Assembly (NCBI GenBank): GCA_016617855.1
Contig: JAECUM010003302.1
Location: 1-64,000 of the forward strand
Length of the DNA: 64,000 nt
Reading direction: 5' to 3'
Source: Megalonaias nervosa
Lineage: Eukaryota; Mollusca; Bivalvia; Unionida; Unionidae
Shown: positions 33,009 to 44,413 of the stretch, piece after piece
How the letters are laid out: the number at the start of each line of letters is the position of its first letter
How positions within the stretch are numbered: the stretch's first letter is position 1
Translations under genes and position numbers: made by a program
The notes under the pieces: generated by a model
What the model saw: the letters and a program-made list of their open reading frames with translations, nothing else
What the model was told of the DNA's origin: nothing
Databases searched by the model: none

Positions 33009-33329
33009 CGTATTTAGACTGTTCATCGAGCTTTCATAGTTGTATACTCCACTGTCAACTATGCGAATGCACGCACAACGCTCATAAGGGTATTGTCCAG
33101 AAATAGTTTTGTTAAATATAAACAAGAAATATAATTTAGAGAGATGTTTAAGATATTCAATGAAGCTAACACGGAGTAAAAAATTTTTATTGATGTACCA
33201 ATATTTACGTGTCCCCTAGTATTAATAGGCATCATTTGGCATATTGCATGCTTTTAATAGGTTAGTTATTCAAATATATACAGGTGTTACATTTTTTTTT
33301 GGGGGGGGGGGTTTACTTTTCAAGTTAGG

Positions 33330-33665
33330 AATGATAACAATACTTTCTGTGATGACTTTGCATGATTTTGTCTGCTATTTTATGACATTGTCTGCCTGTG
33401 TGAAAAATAGCGATTTCTGTCGATAATTTAAACCTTTTAGCCTTTGTTATGCTTTGTCAATAAGACGTACTTAAAGATACGGCATTTTATTTCCATTGTT
33501 TATCCAAGTAACTCATAAAAATGCAAAACATTTCAAATATGATTTTGTCTGACTTTGTTATTATCCAGATTAATTAATCTCCCAATTAGCAATCTATTTA
33601 TGGGGTACGTGTATAACCCTAGTTTTTCGGTTTGGTTAATTTATTCATCAATCTGATATTGCAAC
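33330..33665 (-). repeat. Inverted relative of the 29.8-31.3 kb array monomer
   Basis: On the minus strand it reads GATGAATAAATTAACCAAAC, AACAAAGTCAGACAAAATCA, CATATTTGAAATGTTT and TTTTTCACACAGGCAGACAA, matching words of the array at 30,550-30,640 and 31,300-31,330 in opposite orientation. Confidence 0.65.
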
Positions 33666-34365
33666 ATAAAAGAATTATATAAACTTACCCGTTACCTTTG
33701 TCTCCTTATATCTGCACTATACTTCTTCCTGCTGAACAATCAAGCAAATGAGTACTGTTTAATCTTCCCAACTTACCACGACAAGGAAAGGATGAGAAGG
33801 ACTTGCAATAAGAAAAATGCCTAGATCTTTTTCGGCTCTTTTGAGAATTTTAATTGAACTTGGCTAATATTTAACTTTCTGTTTTATTCTTTTAGAAATA
33901 TGGAACGCAGGATATTCATTTCTCCACAAGAATATCATATAATATATAAATTCTCCTTTTACTGTACTTGAAAATCCTATGTTCTCCTTTTGGATACCCT
34001 GCGTTTTATATCTACATTTTGCTAAGGGCAGCGTTCGTCCAACATAAATTTGTTACATGTATACTAAACAAAATGTGCTCATCTGGATTTCAGTTGTTGC
34101 GTAATGGTGTTTTGTGCGGTCCGCCACATAGAGAGACCCAGCAAAAAACCTTTTAAGGTCTATTGGTATTGCACAATTCAGTATAGGTGGGTGGGGGATG
34201 GTACGTTGATTATGGGGAAAGGGATACACATTATGACAATAGTTAAGTATCCTGCAGCATTTAGCAGTGAGTGTGTGAAACAATAACTAATAATGAAAAA
34301 ATGTCATACCTTTTGTCCACAAACTTTAATGAAATGTACAGAAATATAAAGTGTACAGGAATATG
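33666..34365. other. No recognised gene
   Basis: No coding region or repeat is supported here. Overlapping short frames at 33,968-34,286 are not recognised. Confidence 0.4.
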
Positions 34366-34555
34366 AAGTCAACGGTAAATCTGCCAGCTGACCACAAATA
34401 TGATGGCTGATGATTTGACCTAACGATTGAATTAACGTTGCCTTCGCCCATCAGGGCATGCGCGACGGCCGATGATCTACTAACTAACTTTGAATTAAGG
34501 TCGCATTCGTCCTTTCGGACATGCGCGACCAGTAACGGCCGTTGATGTCATTGGG

Positions 34556-34615
<60 letters not shown>

Positions 34616-34677
34616 TTCTCGAATGACGTCATCAGCCGCCATATTTGTGGTCAGCTGGCAGATTTACCGTTGACTTT
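34366..34677. mobile_element. Foldback MITE with (AT)n core
   Basis: The left arm AAGTCAACGGTAAATCTGCC...GACCACAAATATG is repeated inverted at 34,630-34,677, with about 45 of 48 bases matching. ATATG flanks both sides (34,361-34,365 and 34,678-34,682), a likely 5-bp target duplication. The interior holds two related blocks containing CATGCGCGAC and an (AT)n run at 34,559-34,612. A diverged relative of one arm is at 46,625-46,672. Confidence 0.75.
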
Positions 34678-34682
34678 ATATG

Positions 34683-35486
34683 GTGTTCGGGAGTTTAAAT
34701 AAATTCATAAAATCTCAAGATACTTTTACGAAAATTACATACATAAACAGAATGCAATTCAATCCTTCTGTTAGAATCTATATTTGTGATTTATAAGTTG
34801 ACTTTTGTTCAGTGTGCTATGTTAAAAATGGTAAATTTTGGTGATCGCATATAGGAGAAACTGCCATGTTGCGCATCGTCCAGGTAAAATCGGCGGAATA
34901 TCGTCTGCTAATGACCTTATCGGGAAGCATCTATAGTGAAAATGATATGCTAAGTAATCCATGTAGTGGTGTTAAGATGTAATTTTTAGGAATTTTTAGA
35001 ATGTATGATTTCTGGAGTTGTCATTTGAATTCATATAATTTTAATAAAAGTATGATTTTTGAATTTGTAATTTACATTCACATAAGAAAGAAAATGATTG
35101 TTAGAATTTCTGTATTAACTGATTGTACAACAAAGCCAACAATACTACAGCTATGTATTTTAAAATAAGTAGATGCTATTAATCATTGTATATTGTGGTT
35201 CTACGCCAGCTTCATTATAAGACAACAGATGTAGCTAATAAACTATATCCAGTACAAGCTATGATTTACTAATTGCCAGGACCGATGTAAACAAATGCTA
35301 GTCAGGGTCTGAGTGAACATAGAGCGGTTCTGACCAAACCAGATATCATTGTAGCATGAGGGTCATGAGTGATCCAAGGGTAAAGTGAAGCTGGAGATTG
35401 TAAGGCATGCCCTATTATGGTAATGCCGACTTCTCGCAGAATATAAATCACAATATATACGCTACGCCCGCACGACTTCGTCAAGA
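34683..35486. other. No recognised gene
   Basis: A phrase at 34,735-34,790 (ACATACATAAACAGAATGCA...) recurs near 57,030-57,080 and inverted at 46,510-46,560, marking an old repeat. No gene is supported. Confidence 0.4.
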
Positions 35487-35616
35487 ATTGCTGCCGTTCA
35501 CTTAGACCACGGCATCCTGTTTTCCAGGTAAGAATAATGTAATTACTTATAGTTAAAGAGTTTTCTGTGTAACACGTTTAGAGATTATTTCATCCGCCTC
35601 TGGAGAGCTTGTAGTA

Positions 35617-35650
<34 letters not shown>

Positions 35651-36108
35651 CAATATGAAATATAATGTTTCGGATTATTTAAATTTATTTAGAATTTGTG
35701 TTAACTTAGAATATTAATCTTGTTTTTGCAGAAATGGTTTGCTACCAACTTCACGCTACGAAATAAATTATTTAGAAATAAAATACCTTTGAAATTACAG
35801 AAAATGATATTCTTGTTGAGAATTAAGATTTAATCAAATACATTGATTGAAAATATCCTTGGTATTGATTTGTAATATTTTTTTACTCGAGCATTTTTGC
35901 ACCATTGGCAATTTATTTGGCTTTTAATTCTGAAATACAGAAATTATAGAATAGTGTGAAGTTGGTTAACTCTTATTAAATGAAACATTTTTATTATATG
36001 TTTTAAATGTATTGTGTGCAATTTGTCTTCTATATCTAGTGTAGTTTCCTTAATTTTAATAAAAGGAATTGCTGCCGTACACTTAGACCTTGACTTCCTG
36101 TTTTCCAG
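35487..36108. repeat. Direct 42-bp repeats about 580 bp apart
   Basis: GAATTGCTGCCGTTCACTTA...CCTGTTTTCCAG at 35,487-35,527 recurs with a few changes at 36,066-36,108. The first copy is followed by GTAAGAAT, the second by unrelated sequence. Inside are an (ATT)n run (35,620-35,649) and a segment (about 35,695-35,830) that matches 54,905-55,085 through GCTACCAACTTCA and TTTAGAAATAAAATACCTTT. Confidence 0.6.
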
Positions 36109-36321
36109 TTCGATCCCGTACCTCTTCGCACATATTAGCCATGTAACACCTATATCGCTAGAGTGACACCGGTTAAGGAAGTCAGAATGACATCTTCTTT
36201 GTCTTCCTCTCTTTCGAACTACGACCACAACAACATGGGAAGAAGAATCAATATCATTCCAGTTTCCATTCTTTCATGAAAGTGGCACATTGAGAAGTCG
36301 ATTGTTTGTTAGTTTATTTTG

Positions 36322-36322
<1 letters not shown>

Positions 36323-36408
<86 letters not shown>
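36323..36408. repeat. (AT)n microsatellite
   Basis: A nearly perfect AT run of about 85 bp. Confidence 0.95.
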
Positions 36409-36414
<6 letters not shown>

Positions 36415-36676
36415 GGGGTTTTATTGCACATATTGCTTGCAAATAAAGTCAACAACCTGTCATTCCAATGTTCCTTGCAAATCTATTTAACCGAAAAAGG
36501 CAATCAGAATTGGCTGCAAAATGAAGCAAAGTGAATAGCAAAGAAGCCTTGCTAGCAAAAAACAGGCACAAATGAAAGAACAAAAACAAAAAGATAAATA
36601 GATTTTAAAAAACTCCATTGGTTATATGTACGGTTACAAACTTCTAAGGGAAATTTGTTCTAAGTACATAATTTTT

Positions 36677-36677
36677 A

Positions 36678-36741
<64 letters not shown>
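36677..36741. repeat. (CT)n joined to (AT)n
   Basis: A CT run of about 18 bp passes directly into an AT run of about 47 bp. Confidence 0.93.
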
Positions 36742-36744
<3 letters not shown>

Positions 36745-36898
36745 CGTGCGTGCTGTTTTTCTTGTGTGTGCGATGAATGTTTGGCGCCTTTCCAAAAAGA
36801 TATTATCGAAAATTTCCACAGATGTCAGAAGGGTTGGCACATATTATTCGGCGGTGGCGCCTGTGTGCATCGCGCACTTCGCACACGCAACCAGCTGG

Positions 36899-36900
<2 letters not shown>
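36742..36900 (+). other. GC-richer island between two AT tracts, possible coding remnant
   Basis: One frame reads MCDECLAPFQKDIIENFHRC and QKGWHILFGGGACVHRALRT, with several Cys and His residues, and all three forward frames are open. It is more GC-rich than its surroundings. I do not recognise the family. It may be a decayed zinc-binding exon or chance. Confidence 0.2.

Positions 36901-36962
<62 letters not shown>
36901..36962. repeat. (AT)n microsatellite
   Basis: An AT run of about 60 bp. Confidence 0.95.
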
Positions 36963-36965
<3 letters not shown>

Positions 36966-37005
36966 ATAAACTGACAACGAACAGTGCAAAACAAGTATCT
37001 AACTA

Positions 37006-37740
37006 TAGTCCGAGTCTATTAACCCGTTTGTTTGTACTCCCCTACCGATTTCACTAACGAAAACCTTTAATTTGATAAAAAGTGCAAGGAACTTAGTCAA
37101 TTCATTCATTGATTTATATTTTCTAACCAGACTGTGAGTAGAATGGCCATAACACCGTCATCGTCTGCGCGTCTCATGCTTAACGGAAGTTTTCAATATA
37201 ATAGACGGACATGCTCGAGATCCATTTCCAGTTCCTGTCCAAGTCCATTTTCAGCAAAGGGGTGTGTATACGACTGCATATGTACATACATACGTCGTCT
37301 GCTTCCGATATTTACAGTGTCGAATCAAGCAAATGAAAAGAATGACAACAACAAATTTGCCTTTCACGTGAAATTAAGAAGCGGTTTCATTAATATGTTC
37401 ATGTGTGCAAAGGGATATAATTCCAAACTCTCAACATTATGGTAATTTACGGAATTATCCGGCAATTGCCGAACTGGATGAACTACATCATTATGTTGTC
37501 TGATGGAAATAAACTAGCCCATAGTGTACGCAATATGGCGCCGTGTTAGTATGGAAAGTCCGTTAAGCATGAGAGCTGCAAGTGGATGCCATATTAGTGC
37601 CACTCTGGTCACAGCCAGGTTAGAAATTATAAATCAATGATTCAGTTGACTTAGTTCTGTGCACTTTTTATCATATTAAACGTTTTCGTTATTGAAATCA
37701 GTAGGGGGGTACAAACAAACGGGTTAATAGACTCGGACTA
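37006..37740. mobile_element. TA-flanked MITE with long inverted ends
   Basis: TAGTCCGAGTCTATTAACCC and the following 45 bases are repeated inverted at the right end (about 37,683-37,740), roughly 56 of 60 matching. TA lies on both sides (37,004-37,005 and 37,741-37,742), as for Tc1/mariner-type elements. The interior (about 600 bp) encodes no recognised protein. The frame at 37,134-37,445 is not convincing. Confidence 0.78.
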
Positions 37741-37742
37741 TA

Positions 37743-38119
37743 GCCTGAGCGCTTTCGACTCTTAATGAGTCTTCTTCAAAGGCAAATACAAAACATAGAC
37801 AAGACAAGACAAACAAATAAAACACAAAAACCGTTGTGTTTGCAAAACTGTACATGGCTGTTTATACAGAAATTAAACCTTAAATGTATTATGTTTCAAC
37901 TAGTTTATTTCACCTTGTTGCAGATGCTTAAAAATATTTTTATTGACCTCGAAATCGACGAGCGATAACGACATCTGTTGTTTAATGTTCATTTTAAGTA
38001 CACGCAATTTATATCCCGGATATTTCATTGTCATAGTAGTAATTATAGGCTATTAAGTAAATTTAGAGAATTATTTTTAAAAAAATGTGTCGGCTGCAAA
38101 AAATAAATAATTTCATTTG

Positions 38120-38185
<66 letters not shown>

Positions 38186-38395
38186 AATCAATTCAATTTT
38201 TTTTATTTCTTCTGGAAAGAATAATTAAAAATCCATGAGAATATATCAACATCGCATGCTCTGCTAAAGTAAGAACTCTCAACCGTAATAATAGTCCGAT
38301 ATATACTTGAATCACTTTATAATGGTGACTGGAGATCTCGGCCCATAACGGAGTTGGCACATAACAAAAGCGCCCTTTAGAGATTCGGGCTACAC
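37743..38395. other. No gene; includes an (AT)n tract at 38,122-38,182
   Basis: No coding region is recognised. The AT run of about 60 bp is flanked by AT-rich unique sequence. Confidence 0.5.
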
Positions 38396-38500
38396 AAATT
38401 TAATTAAGAAATCTCCCCATAACATACTCGGGCCATTAAGGTGTCGGCCTACAACAAAGTCAGCCTTCCCTTTGATCGTGTATGGCTTTTTAACCCTTCT
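38396..38500. repeat. Interspersed repeat R2, second copy
   Basis: It matches 1,178-1,275. Here the sequence continues past the point where element A's LTR begins in the first copy, giving an approximate empty site. Confidence 0.65.
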
Positions 38501-38853
38501 TGATACTGTACAATAAAATGGCTAACAATTGGGTTTTTTATTGATTACTGAAATAAAAAGAAAAATATCGCCTGTTTTAATGTTTCTTGTCAACTGTTTA
38601 CTTGTGGAGATAATTGAAGTGTATGTCAACGTGGTTATGTAGGCTCATTTACTCATATTACATCAAATAGTTCTTGTTGTTCTACAATTTAATACTAATA
38701 TATCTTTATTAAATCAATTCAAACGTGATTGTTAAATGTTCGGCACCTTTAAAGGAGACTAGAAATAAAAATTTTCCTTTTATGTATGTAATTCTTTACA
38801 AATTCTAATTCGACTATAATGTTTATATAAAAAAAAAATATCGGTAGCGGACA

Positions 38854-39078
38854 GTGATTATATTGCGAAGAAGATATCACGGATTCCGTAAATTGCCGAG
38901 TTTTGATGAGACGACAGATCACGTGGTCACGTCAAGCAATACTAGCCAGTCCTCGAATACAAACAGAAACATGGCCAGCGAGACAGACGTCAAGCCGTAC
39001 CAGTTTGAACCACTTAAGGATGATTCTGCTATTGTTTACATTGCTAACGATGATAGTTCTATGCAGTCTCAGTCTTGA
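38854..39078 (+). pseudogene. Short frame, possibly the N-terminus of a transposon-derived protein
   Basis: A 74-codon frame contains NMASETDVKPYQFEPLKDDS and a Ser-rich end. The PYQFEPL phrase recalls the start of small invertebrate proteins with a P2X7-type C-terminal domain, but that domain is not present. The identification is weak and the frame may be meaningless. Confidence 0.2.
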
Positions 39079-39917
39079 AGTGACGATCAAGATAACACTG
39101 ACAGAACTGGAGGAATAACGGCACACACAGGATTCTTTCAGATCATGCATTAAAAAAAAAAAAAACTTGACTTACTACACACAATGATATATTCATGAAA
39201 TTAGTATTTTCGATGGCGAAATTCAGGTCATTAGTTACAACTTGTTGCTGATGATCAAAGTGGAAGAAAGATCATCCTGACAAACTAGATGATACCATTT
39301 TGCTAGAATCGGACAAAATAACAAAATCTTTTTGTTCTTGCAAAGTTATGCATACTTATTAATTATCCGATTTTTTAGTATGGCTTCAGTACGTTTTAAA
39401 AAAAAATATAATAAAGCTTTCATTATGTACCCGTTACATTTATATCGTGATGTACAATTGGCATATAAGAATAAAACAAGTATTTTTATATCCATAATTA
39501 ATAATTTCATTATGTTTAGTTATACAGATATTAAAGATAAATAAACAAACACTTCATATCAAGTTACCTGAGTGATTGAAGGAAATGCTGCACGTTCTAT
39601 AAGCCGCGGTAACATATATCCTCAGTTGGACGGATTGAACATGACATAAGAGTATCATTGATAAACCAGTAAATTCAAATTATATCAGATCCATTTAAAA
39701 CGATCATTTATCATAAGGTCTTAACAAGAAGAAGGAAATAATAATGGCACATCGAAATAAGCCAAAACATGCACGTTGACGGGATATATTTGAATCTGCT
39801 TTAACGTTTGTTCGCTAATTAGAATGGCTCGTTTAATTTACTATATTGATCTTATAACGTTTTGCAGTTGTTTTAAAATCAGTAATTTGTAAGAGATTAG
39901 TTTTATTTAAAGTCAAA

Positions 39918-39984
<67 letters not shown>

Positions 39985-40975
39985 CAGGATATAGCTGATT
40001 TATTGTCCCAAGCCGAATAAAGCCAAAATAATTATTTTATTACACTTTCACCTCTTCATAAATTTAAAACATTTTTTGAAAACCTTCCATAATAAAAACA
40101 GTATCCAAAATAATTAAATTTTAAATTTTGAAATAATTGATGTCAAAATCCAACTTTATTATTATATATATGAATAGGATTAGGGACAATCCAGAATTTA
40201 AAGTTTAGGGTGGTGCTTTGTCAACTGGACGTCAGTTATAAGTCAATGCTCAGGTTTGAAAATTTTAATAAAATCAGCACTAGTGAAGCATGATGCAGGA
40301 TTCCAATATTCCAAATTTAATTGTTAAATGAAAAATAAACAAAGGCAATAAAAGTACAAAGATAAACAACACGTGTACACGAAGTTTCTCTATTGCATGT
40401 AACATTATGGCTCCAATAAGATATACAATTTGAACATAAACATACAATTAGCAAAAAAATTGTATTCAACATTTTCACAGGCACAACAAATACTAACATT
40501 ATTTAAAAACAGTTTTGTGTATTTATATATGAAATATGATTATAAATAATGCATCACTTCCAACGCAGATATTTTTTGCACGTTGGTGTTTGGTTTGAGA
40601 ATTTTTTTTAAAAATCCGTCTTGAATCATATAATAATGACATTCTGTATCTCATGTGTCCCACGTACAACGGTAACCCATTTTTCTGATAAATTTTCAGT
40701 GATTTTCTGTGTAATTTTTCACGTTCCTCTGCAATGTAATACGAGAGTAATCAAGCGTGGTCTCGTGTTTGTCAGCAAATATGGTGGATAGCAACGCATA
40801 ACTACGCTGAGCAATCGATACCTACTTTTGATTGGTCAATGTGCCCAGTTTGTTTGACAGGTCGGAACTATCCATTGGTTTGTATCAATCATCATCATAT
40901 TATACATGTATAGTCTAGTTATCGTCTAATAATAGTACCGTTATGCTACCGTATAATAATTTTATTTAGAGTATG
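39079..40975. other. No recognised gene; (AT)n at 39,921-39,982
   Basis: AT-rich sequence. Near 40,838-40,885 two ATTGG words occur (inverted CCAAT-like, in TTTTGATTGGTCAA and CCATTGGTTT) in slightly more GC-rich, non-repetitive DNA. This could be promoter-like, but no gene start can be attached to it. Confidence 0.4.
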
Positions 40976-41124
40976 TCCACGGTCAGTGCCGGATTAAACC
41001 CTGTGGAGGCCCCTAGGCAGTCGAAATCTCGCCCCCTCCCCCCCCCCCTCGCAAATTGTCTCCGAATACGTCAAGATCAAATCTGCCTACTCTGCCTATT
41101 GGGTAATCCCGCACTGTCCACGGT
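40976..41124. mobile_element. hAT-type MITE with 8-bp target duplication
   Basis: The element proper is 40,984-41,116 (133 bp). It begins CAGTGCCGGATTAA and ends TGGGTAATCCCGCACTG, imperfect inverted ends starting CAGTG as in hAT elements. TCCACGGT is duplicated on both sides (40,976-40,983 and 41,117-41,124). The 8-bp duplication is typical of hAT. A C-run lies inside. No protein is encoded. Confidence 0.9.
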
Positions 41125-41221
41125 AGCAAGACCCACGGAGAACAATACGATATTTAGACAGTCACAAATAATTTAAAGCATGCCAATGATAGCGAACTGG
41201 AATATGTTGGTTTCTTTAGGG

Positions 41222-41649
41222 TGGGACTAATATATTTGTTGTTTCAAGGCTAATAGTTCTAATGAAAAACGCATTAAGGTCATCTTACAGCTACAGTGGA
41301 TGAAAGATAGTACAGTTACATGCCTGTTAAATATAGCAACAGTAACCAACTGTACTGGCCAATAAATAAATTTAAAAAAACTATGTGTACCAAAATTTTG
41401 GTTAAGTTTTCACTTGTCATATGTGGTAATATACGGTATTAACATTCTGCTGCTACAAATGGTCTGACAGTTACAGGCCACCTAAGGTCAGCTCCAGGCT
41501 CTCACTCAATTGTAACCCTATATGCCTTATGATAACATTAGCGTGGAAAAACTAGTGTGAGTGTGTTTTCACTGTTTAAATCATTTGTAGTCTAGCCATT
41601 AAAGTAGTTAGACCAAACCATGTTTTGTGCTATTTAGCAAACCATAACA
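41222..41649 (+). repeat. 5' LTR of element C, about 428 bp
   Basis: It starts TGGGACTAATAT and ends AAACCATAACA just before a primer-binding-like TGGTGTTAGAAGTG. The first 198 bp recur at 45,810-46,006 with scattered differences, including AGTGGATGAAAGATAGTACA. Confidence 0.8.
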
Positions 41650-41663
41650 TGGTGTTAGAAGTG
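41650..41663 (+). other. Primer-binding site of element C
   Basis: TGGTGTTAGAAGTG directly after the CA of the LTR resembles the TGGTGTCAGAAGTGG type used by related Gypsy elements for tRNA priming. Confidence 0.65.
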
Positions 41664-41761
41664 AAAATTTTAGAATAAGTTGGATTTATACCATTAAGAA
41701 GTATATCTCCATAACGATACTGATATTTGGATACACAAGTTAATGTGTTAATTGTGACATC

Positions 41762-43231
41762 ATGGAAAAACTCAATCAGCCACCTGAAATGGACTTTAAT
41801 TCCCACCATCTAGCAGAAACTTGGAGGAAGTGGAAGCAGACTATGCAGTTTTACTTAGATGTTGCGCTTGCTGATAAAGAAGACAAAGAAATAGTCAGCG
41901 CTTTCCTATACATTATTGGCCAGGATGGTAGAGACATTTACAACACATTTACATCTGACGCCAATGAAACTGAAAAAAATGATCCACTGATCAAAACTTT
42001 TGAGGATTATTGCAGTCCGAAGCAGAAGATCACAGTAGAGCGGCACAGATTCAATGCAAGAATCCAACAGAAGAATGAAACCGTTGACCAATATGTAACT
42101 GAACTTAAATTGATTGCAAAGAACTGCAAATTTGAAAATCTACAGGATGAAATGATTAGATATAGAATTGTCTGTGGGACTGATTCTGAAAAAGTATACG
42201 AAAGACTTTTACGAGAAGATCAACTGACATTGCAAAATGCAATGGCTATCTGCAGAGCAGACGAAGAATCCAAAAAGCAGATTCAAAGTATGCAAAATGA
42301 AGCAGCTGCATCAGATGTTCATGGTGTGAAAATGAAGAAAAAAGAAAAGACAATAGCACAACCAAAGAAAGCGAAAATGTTATATATGAAATCAGACTCC
42401 AGATTATTCAACTTTGGTAAATGTGTCAAATTACATGCAAAAGGCAGGTGTCCAGCCTATGGAAAAACATGCTACAGGTGTCGAAAACAGCATCATTTTC
42501 TGAAATGCTGCAGGACAAAACGGGTGCATGGCATGCAAGAATTATCGAGTGAAGAAGAAGAAACATTTTTTGTAGGAACAGTGAGAAAGGAAAACACTAA
42601 AATCAGTGACAAAGAATGCTACGTCACTCTGACACTTCATGGTACTGATGTCAAATTTGAAATTGATACTGGCTCGCAAGTATACATCATTCCAAATCAC
42701 ATTTTTGAAACAATGAACATTGACAACGTTGAAGTAAAACCAACCAAGACCTGTCTCACAAGCTACTCTGGTGACAAACTAATTGATATAGGCAAATGCA
42801 AATTAAACTGCATGAATCAAGAACTTGATTTTTTTATCATAATAAAAACAAACCAACCGCCTATTCTTGGGTTCAAAGCATCTCAAGATTTACAATTAAT
42901 ACAAGTTGTTTGCAATGTTCACAGGAATAAGGACAATCATATCGTGAAAGAATTGCCTAGTGTGTTCAAAGGTCTAGGATGCCTGAAACAAAACTATCAT
43001 ATCGCAATTGACAAAAGTGTGAAACCTGTCATCAATCCAGCAAGGACGGTTCCTACAGCTTTACGAGAACCAATTAAATTAACTTTGGAAGAGATGGAAC
43101 GGAAAAATGTAATACGGAAAGTAGATGAACCAACAGAATGGGTCAGTTCATTAGTAGTTGTTGAAAAACCAAAGTCACGAAAACTACGAATTTGTCTAGA
43201 TCCGAGAAATTTGAATCAAGCTACCAAGTGA
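41762..43231 (+). CDS. gag-pol: Gag-protease and start of RT of element C
   Basis: The longest open frame of the window, 489 codons from a clear ATG about 100 bp after the primer site. Residues 1-190 are a Gag capsid (WRKWKQTMQFYLDVALADKE, TVERHRFNARIQQKNETVDQ). At about 215-250 is a zinc-binding region, CPAYGKTCYRC followed by HHFLKCC. At about 300 is the protease site FEIDTGSQVYIIP. From about 412 begins the RT N-terminus, ending CLDPRNLNQATK at a TGA where the family continues. Gag packages RNA and the protease cuts the polyprotein. As a whole the element is inactive because pol is broken, although this part alone is still translatable. Confidence 0.88.
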   Translation: MEKLNQPPEMDFNSHHLAETWRKWKQTMQFYLDVALADKEDKEIVSAFLYIIGQDGRDIYNTFTSDANETEKNDPLIKTFEDYCSPKQKITVERHRFNARIQQKNETVDQYVTELKLIAKNCKFENLQDEMIRYRIVCGTDSEKVYERLLREDQLTLQNAMAICRADEESKKQIQSMQNEAAASDVHGVKMKKKEKTIAQPKKAKMLYMKSDSRLFNFGKCVKLHAKGRCPAYGKTCYRCRKQHHFLKCCRTKRVHGMQELSSEEEETFFVGTVRKENTKISDKECYVTLTLHGTDVKFEIDTGSQVYIIPNHIFETMNIDNVEVKPTKTCLTSYSGDKLIDIGKCKLNCMNQELDFFIIIKTNQPPILGFKASQDLQLIQVVCNVHRNKDNHIVKELPSVFKGLGCLKQNYHIAIDKSVKPVINPARTVPTALREPIKLTLEEMERKNVIRKVDEPTEWVSSLVVVEKPKSRKLRICLDPRNLNQATK

Positions 43232-44413
43232 GAGCATTATCAACTTCCTACAAGATATAACCACAAGGATGGCTGGAGCTAAGGTTTTCTCCAAACTAGA
43301 TGCCAATCATGGTTACTGGCAAATACCCCTGGATGAGGAAAGCCAGTTATTGACAACATTTAACACCCCATTTGGTAGATATTGCTACCTAAGAATGCCT
43401 TTTGGTATTAAATCTGCTCAAGAAGTGTTCCAGAAACGCATAGCACAGTGTTTTGAGGACCTGCCTGGGGTGGAGAGTGATATAGATGACATAACTGTTT
43501 GGGGAACTTCAAAGAAAGAGCATGGTGGAAAACTGAAAAATGTTTTAAAGAGATGCCAGGAAATAAATCTGACACTGAATCTGGAAAAATGCCAATTTGG
43601 ACTAACAGAAGTGTGCTACGTGGGACACATGTTGACATCATCAGGTGTTAAACCTGACCAGAAAAAGTAATAGCAATCACAAAAATGCCCGCTCCGACGG
43701 ACAAGACAGGAATTGAAAGATTACTTGGTACAGTCAACTATTTAGCGAAATTTATCCCAAATATGTCTACAGTGACAGAGCCAATCAGAGCACTTTTGAA
43801 AAGTGACAATGAATTTGTTTGGGAAACTGCACAGAAACATGCATTTGAAGAGATCAAACAGATTCTAAGCAAAGAAAATGTGTTGAAATACTTCAATGTT
43901 AAGAAGCCTGTCATTGTTAGTTGTGATGCATCAAAATCAGGACTTGGAGCAGTGTTAATACAGTCATGCAAACACTTAGCATTTGCATCAAGGTCTTTGA
44001 CAGATGCAGAAACAAGGTATGCACAGATTGAAAAAGAACTGCTTGCTGTGTTATTTGGTCTTGAAAGATTTAATCAATATACTTGTGGTCGTCAAGTACA
44101 AGTTGAATCGGATCATAAACCTCTGAAATCAATCCTCAATAAACCTCTATCTGCCGCACCGCCTAGACTTCACAAAATGCTTTTAAGACTGCAGAAGTAC
44201 AGTTTTGACTTAACGTATTGTCCACGAAAAGAGTTAATTGTTGCAGATATATTGTCGAGAGCATACAGACAGACGAACACATCTGAGATGAACATGGATA
44301 GTGAAATTGAGTGCTATGTGCACAAGATCATGTCAAATATACAGATTGCAGATACACAGTCAGAAGCAATAAAGAATGGAACTAAGCGTGATGATAAAAT
44401 GACCAAATTATGA
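43232..44413 (+). pseudogene. pol: RT and RNase H of element C
   Basis: RT continues in another frame at 43,269-43,670: AKVFSKLDANHGYWQIPLDE (motif A), RMPFGIKSAQEVFQKR (motif B), and motif C read as SDIDDITVW, so the usual Tyr is changed but the two Asp remain. After a stop at 43,668 the next frame (43,685-44,413) holds the RT connection FIPNMSTVTEPIRALL and RNase H (VSCDASKSGLGAVLIQ, IEKELLAVLFGLERF, SDHKPLKSI, VADILSRAY). At least two frame changes and two stops break the polyprotein. Confidence 0.88.

Noticed and set aside
35487..35535. Exon ending at TTTTCCAG/GTAAGAAT
   Set aside because: The stretch is a 42-bp direct repeat whose second copy lacks the donor, and no open frame with a recognised protein precedes it.
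38854..39078. P2X7-domain transposon protein
   Set aside because: Only a short PYQFEPL-like phrase is present and the defining domain is missing, so it is listed only as a weak fragment.
40838..40885. Host promoter with two CCAAT-type words
   Set aside because: No coding start or transcript can be attached, and two five-base words are expected by chance.
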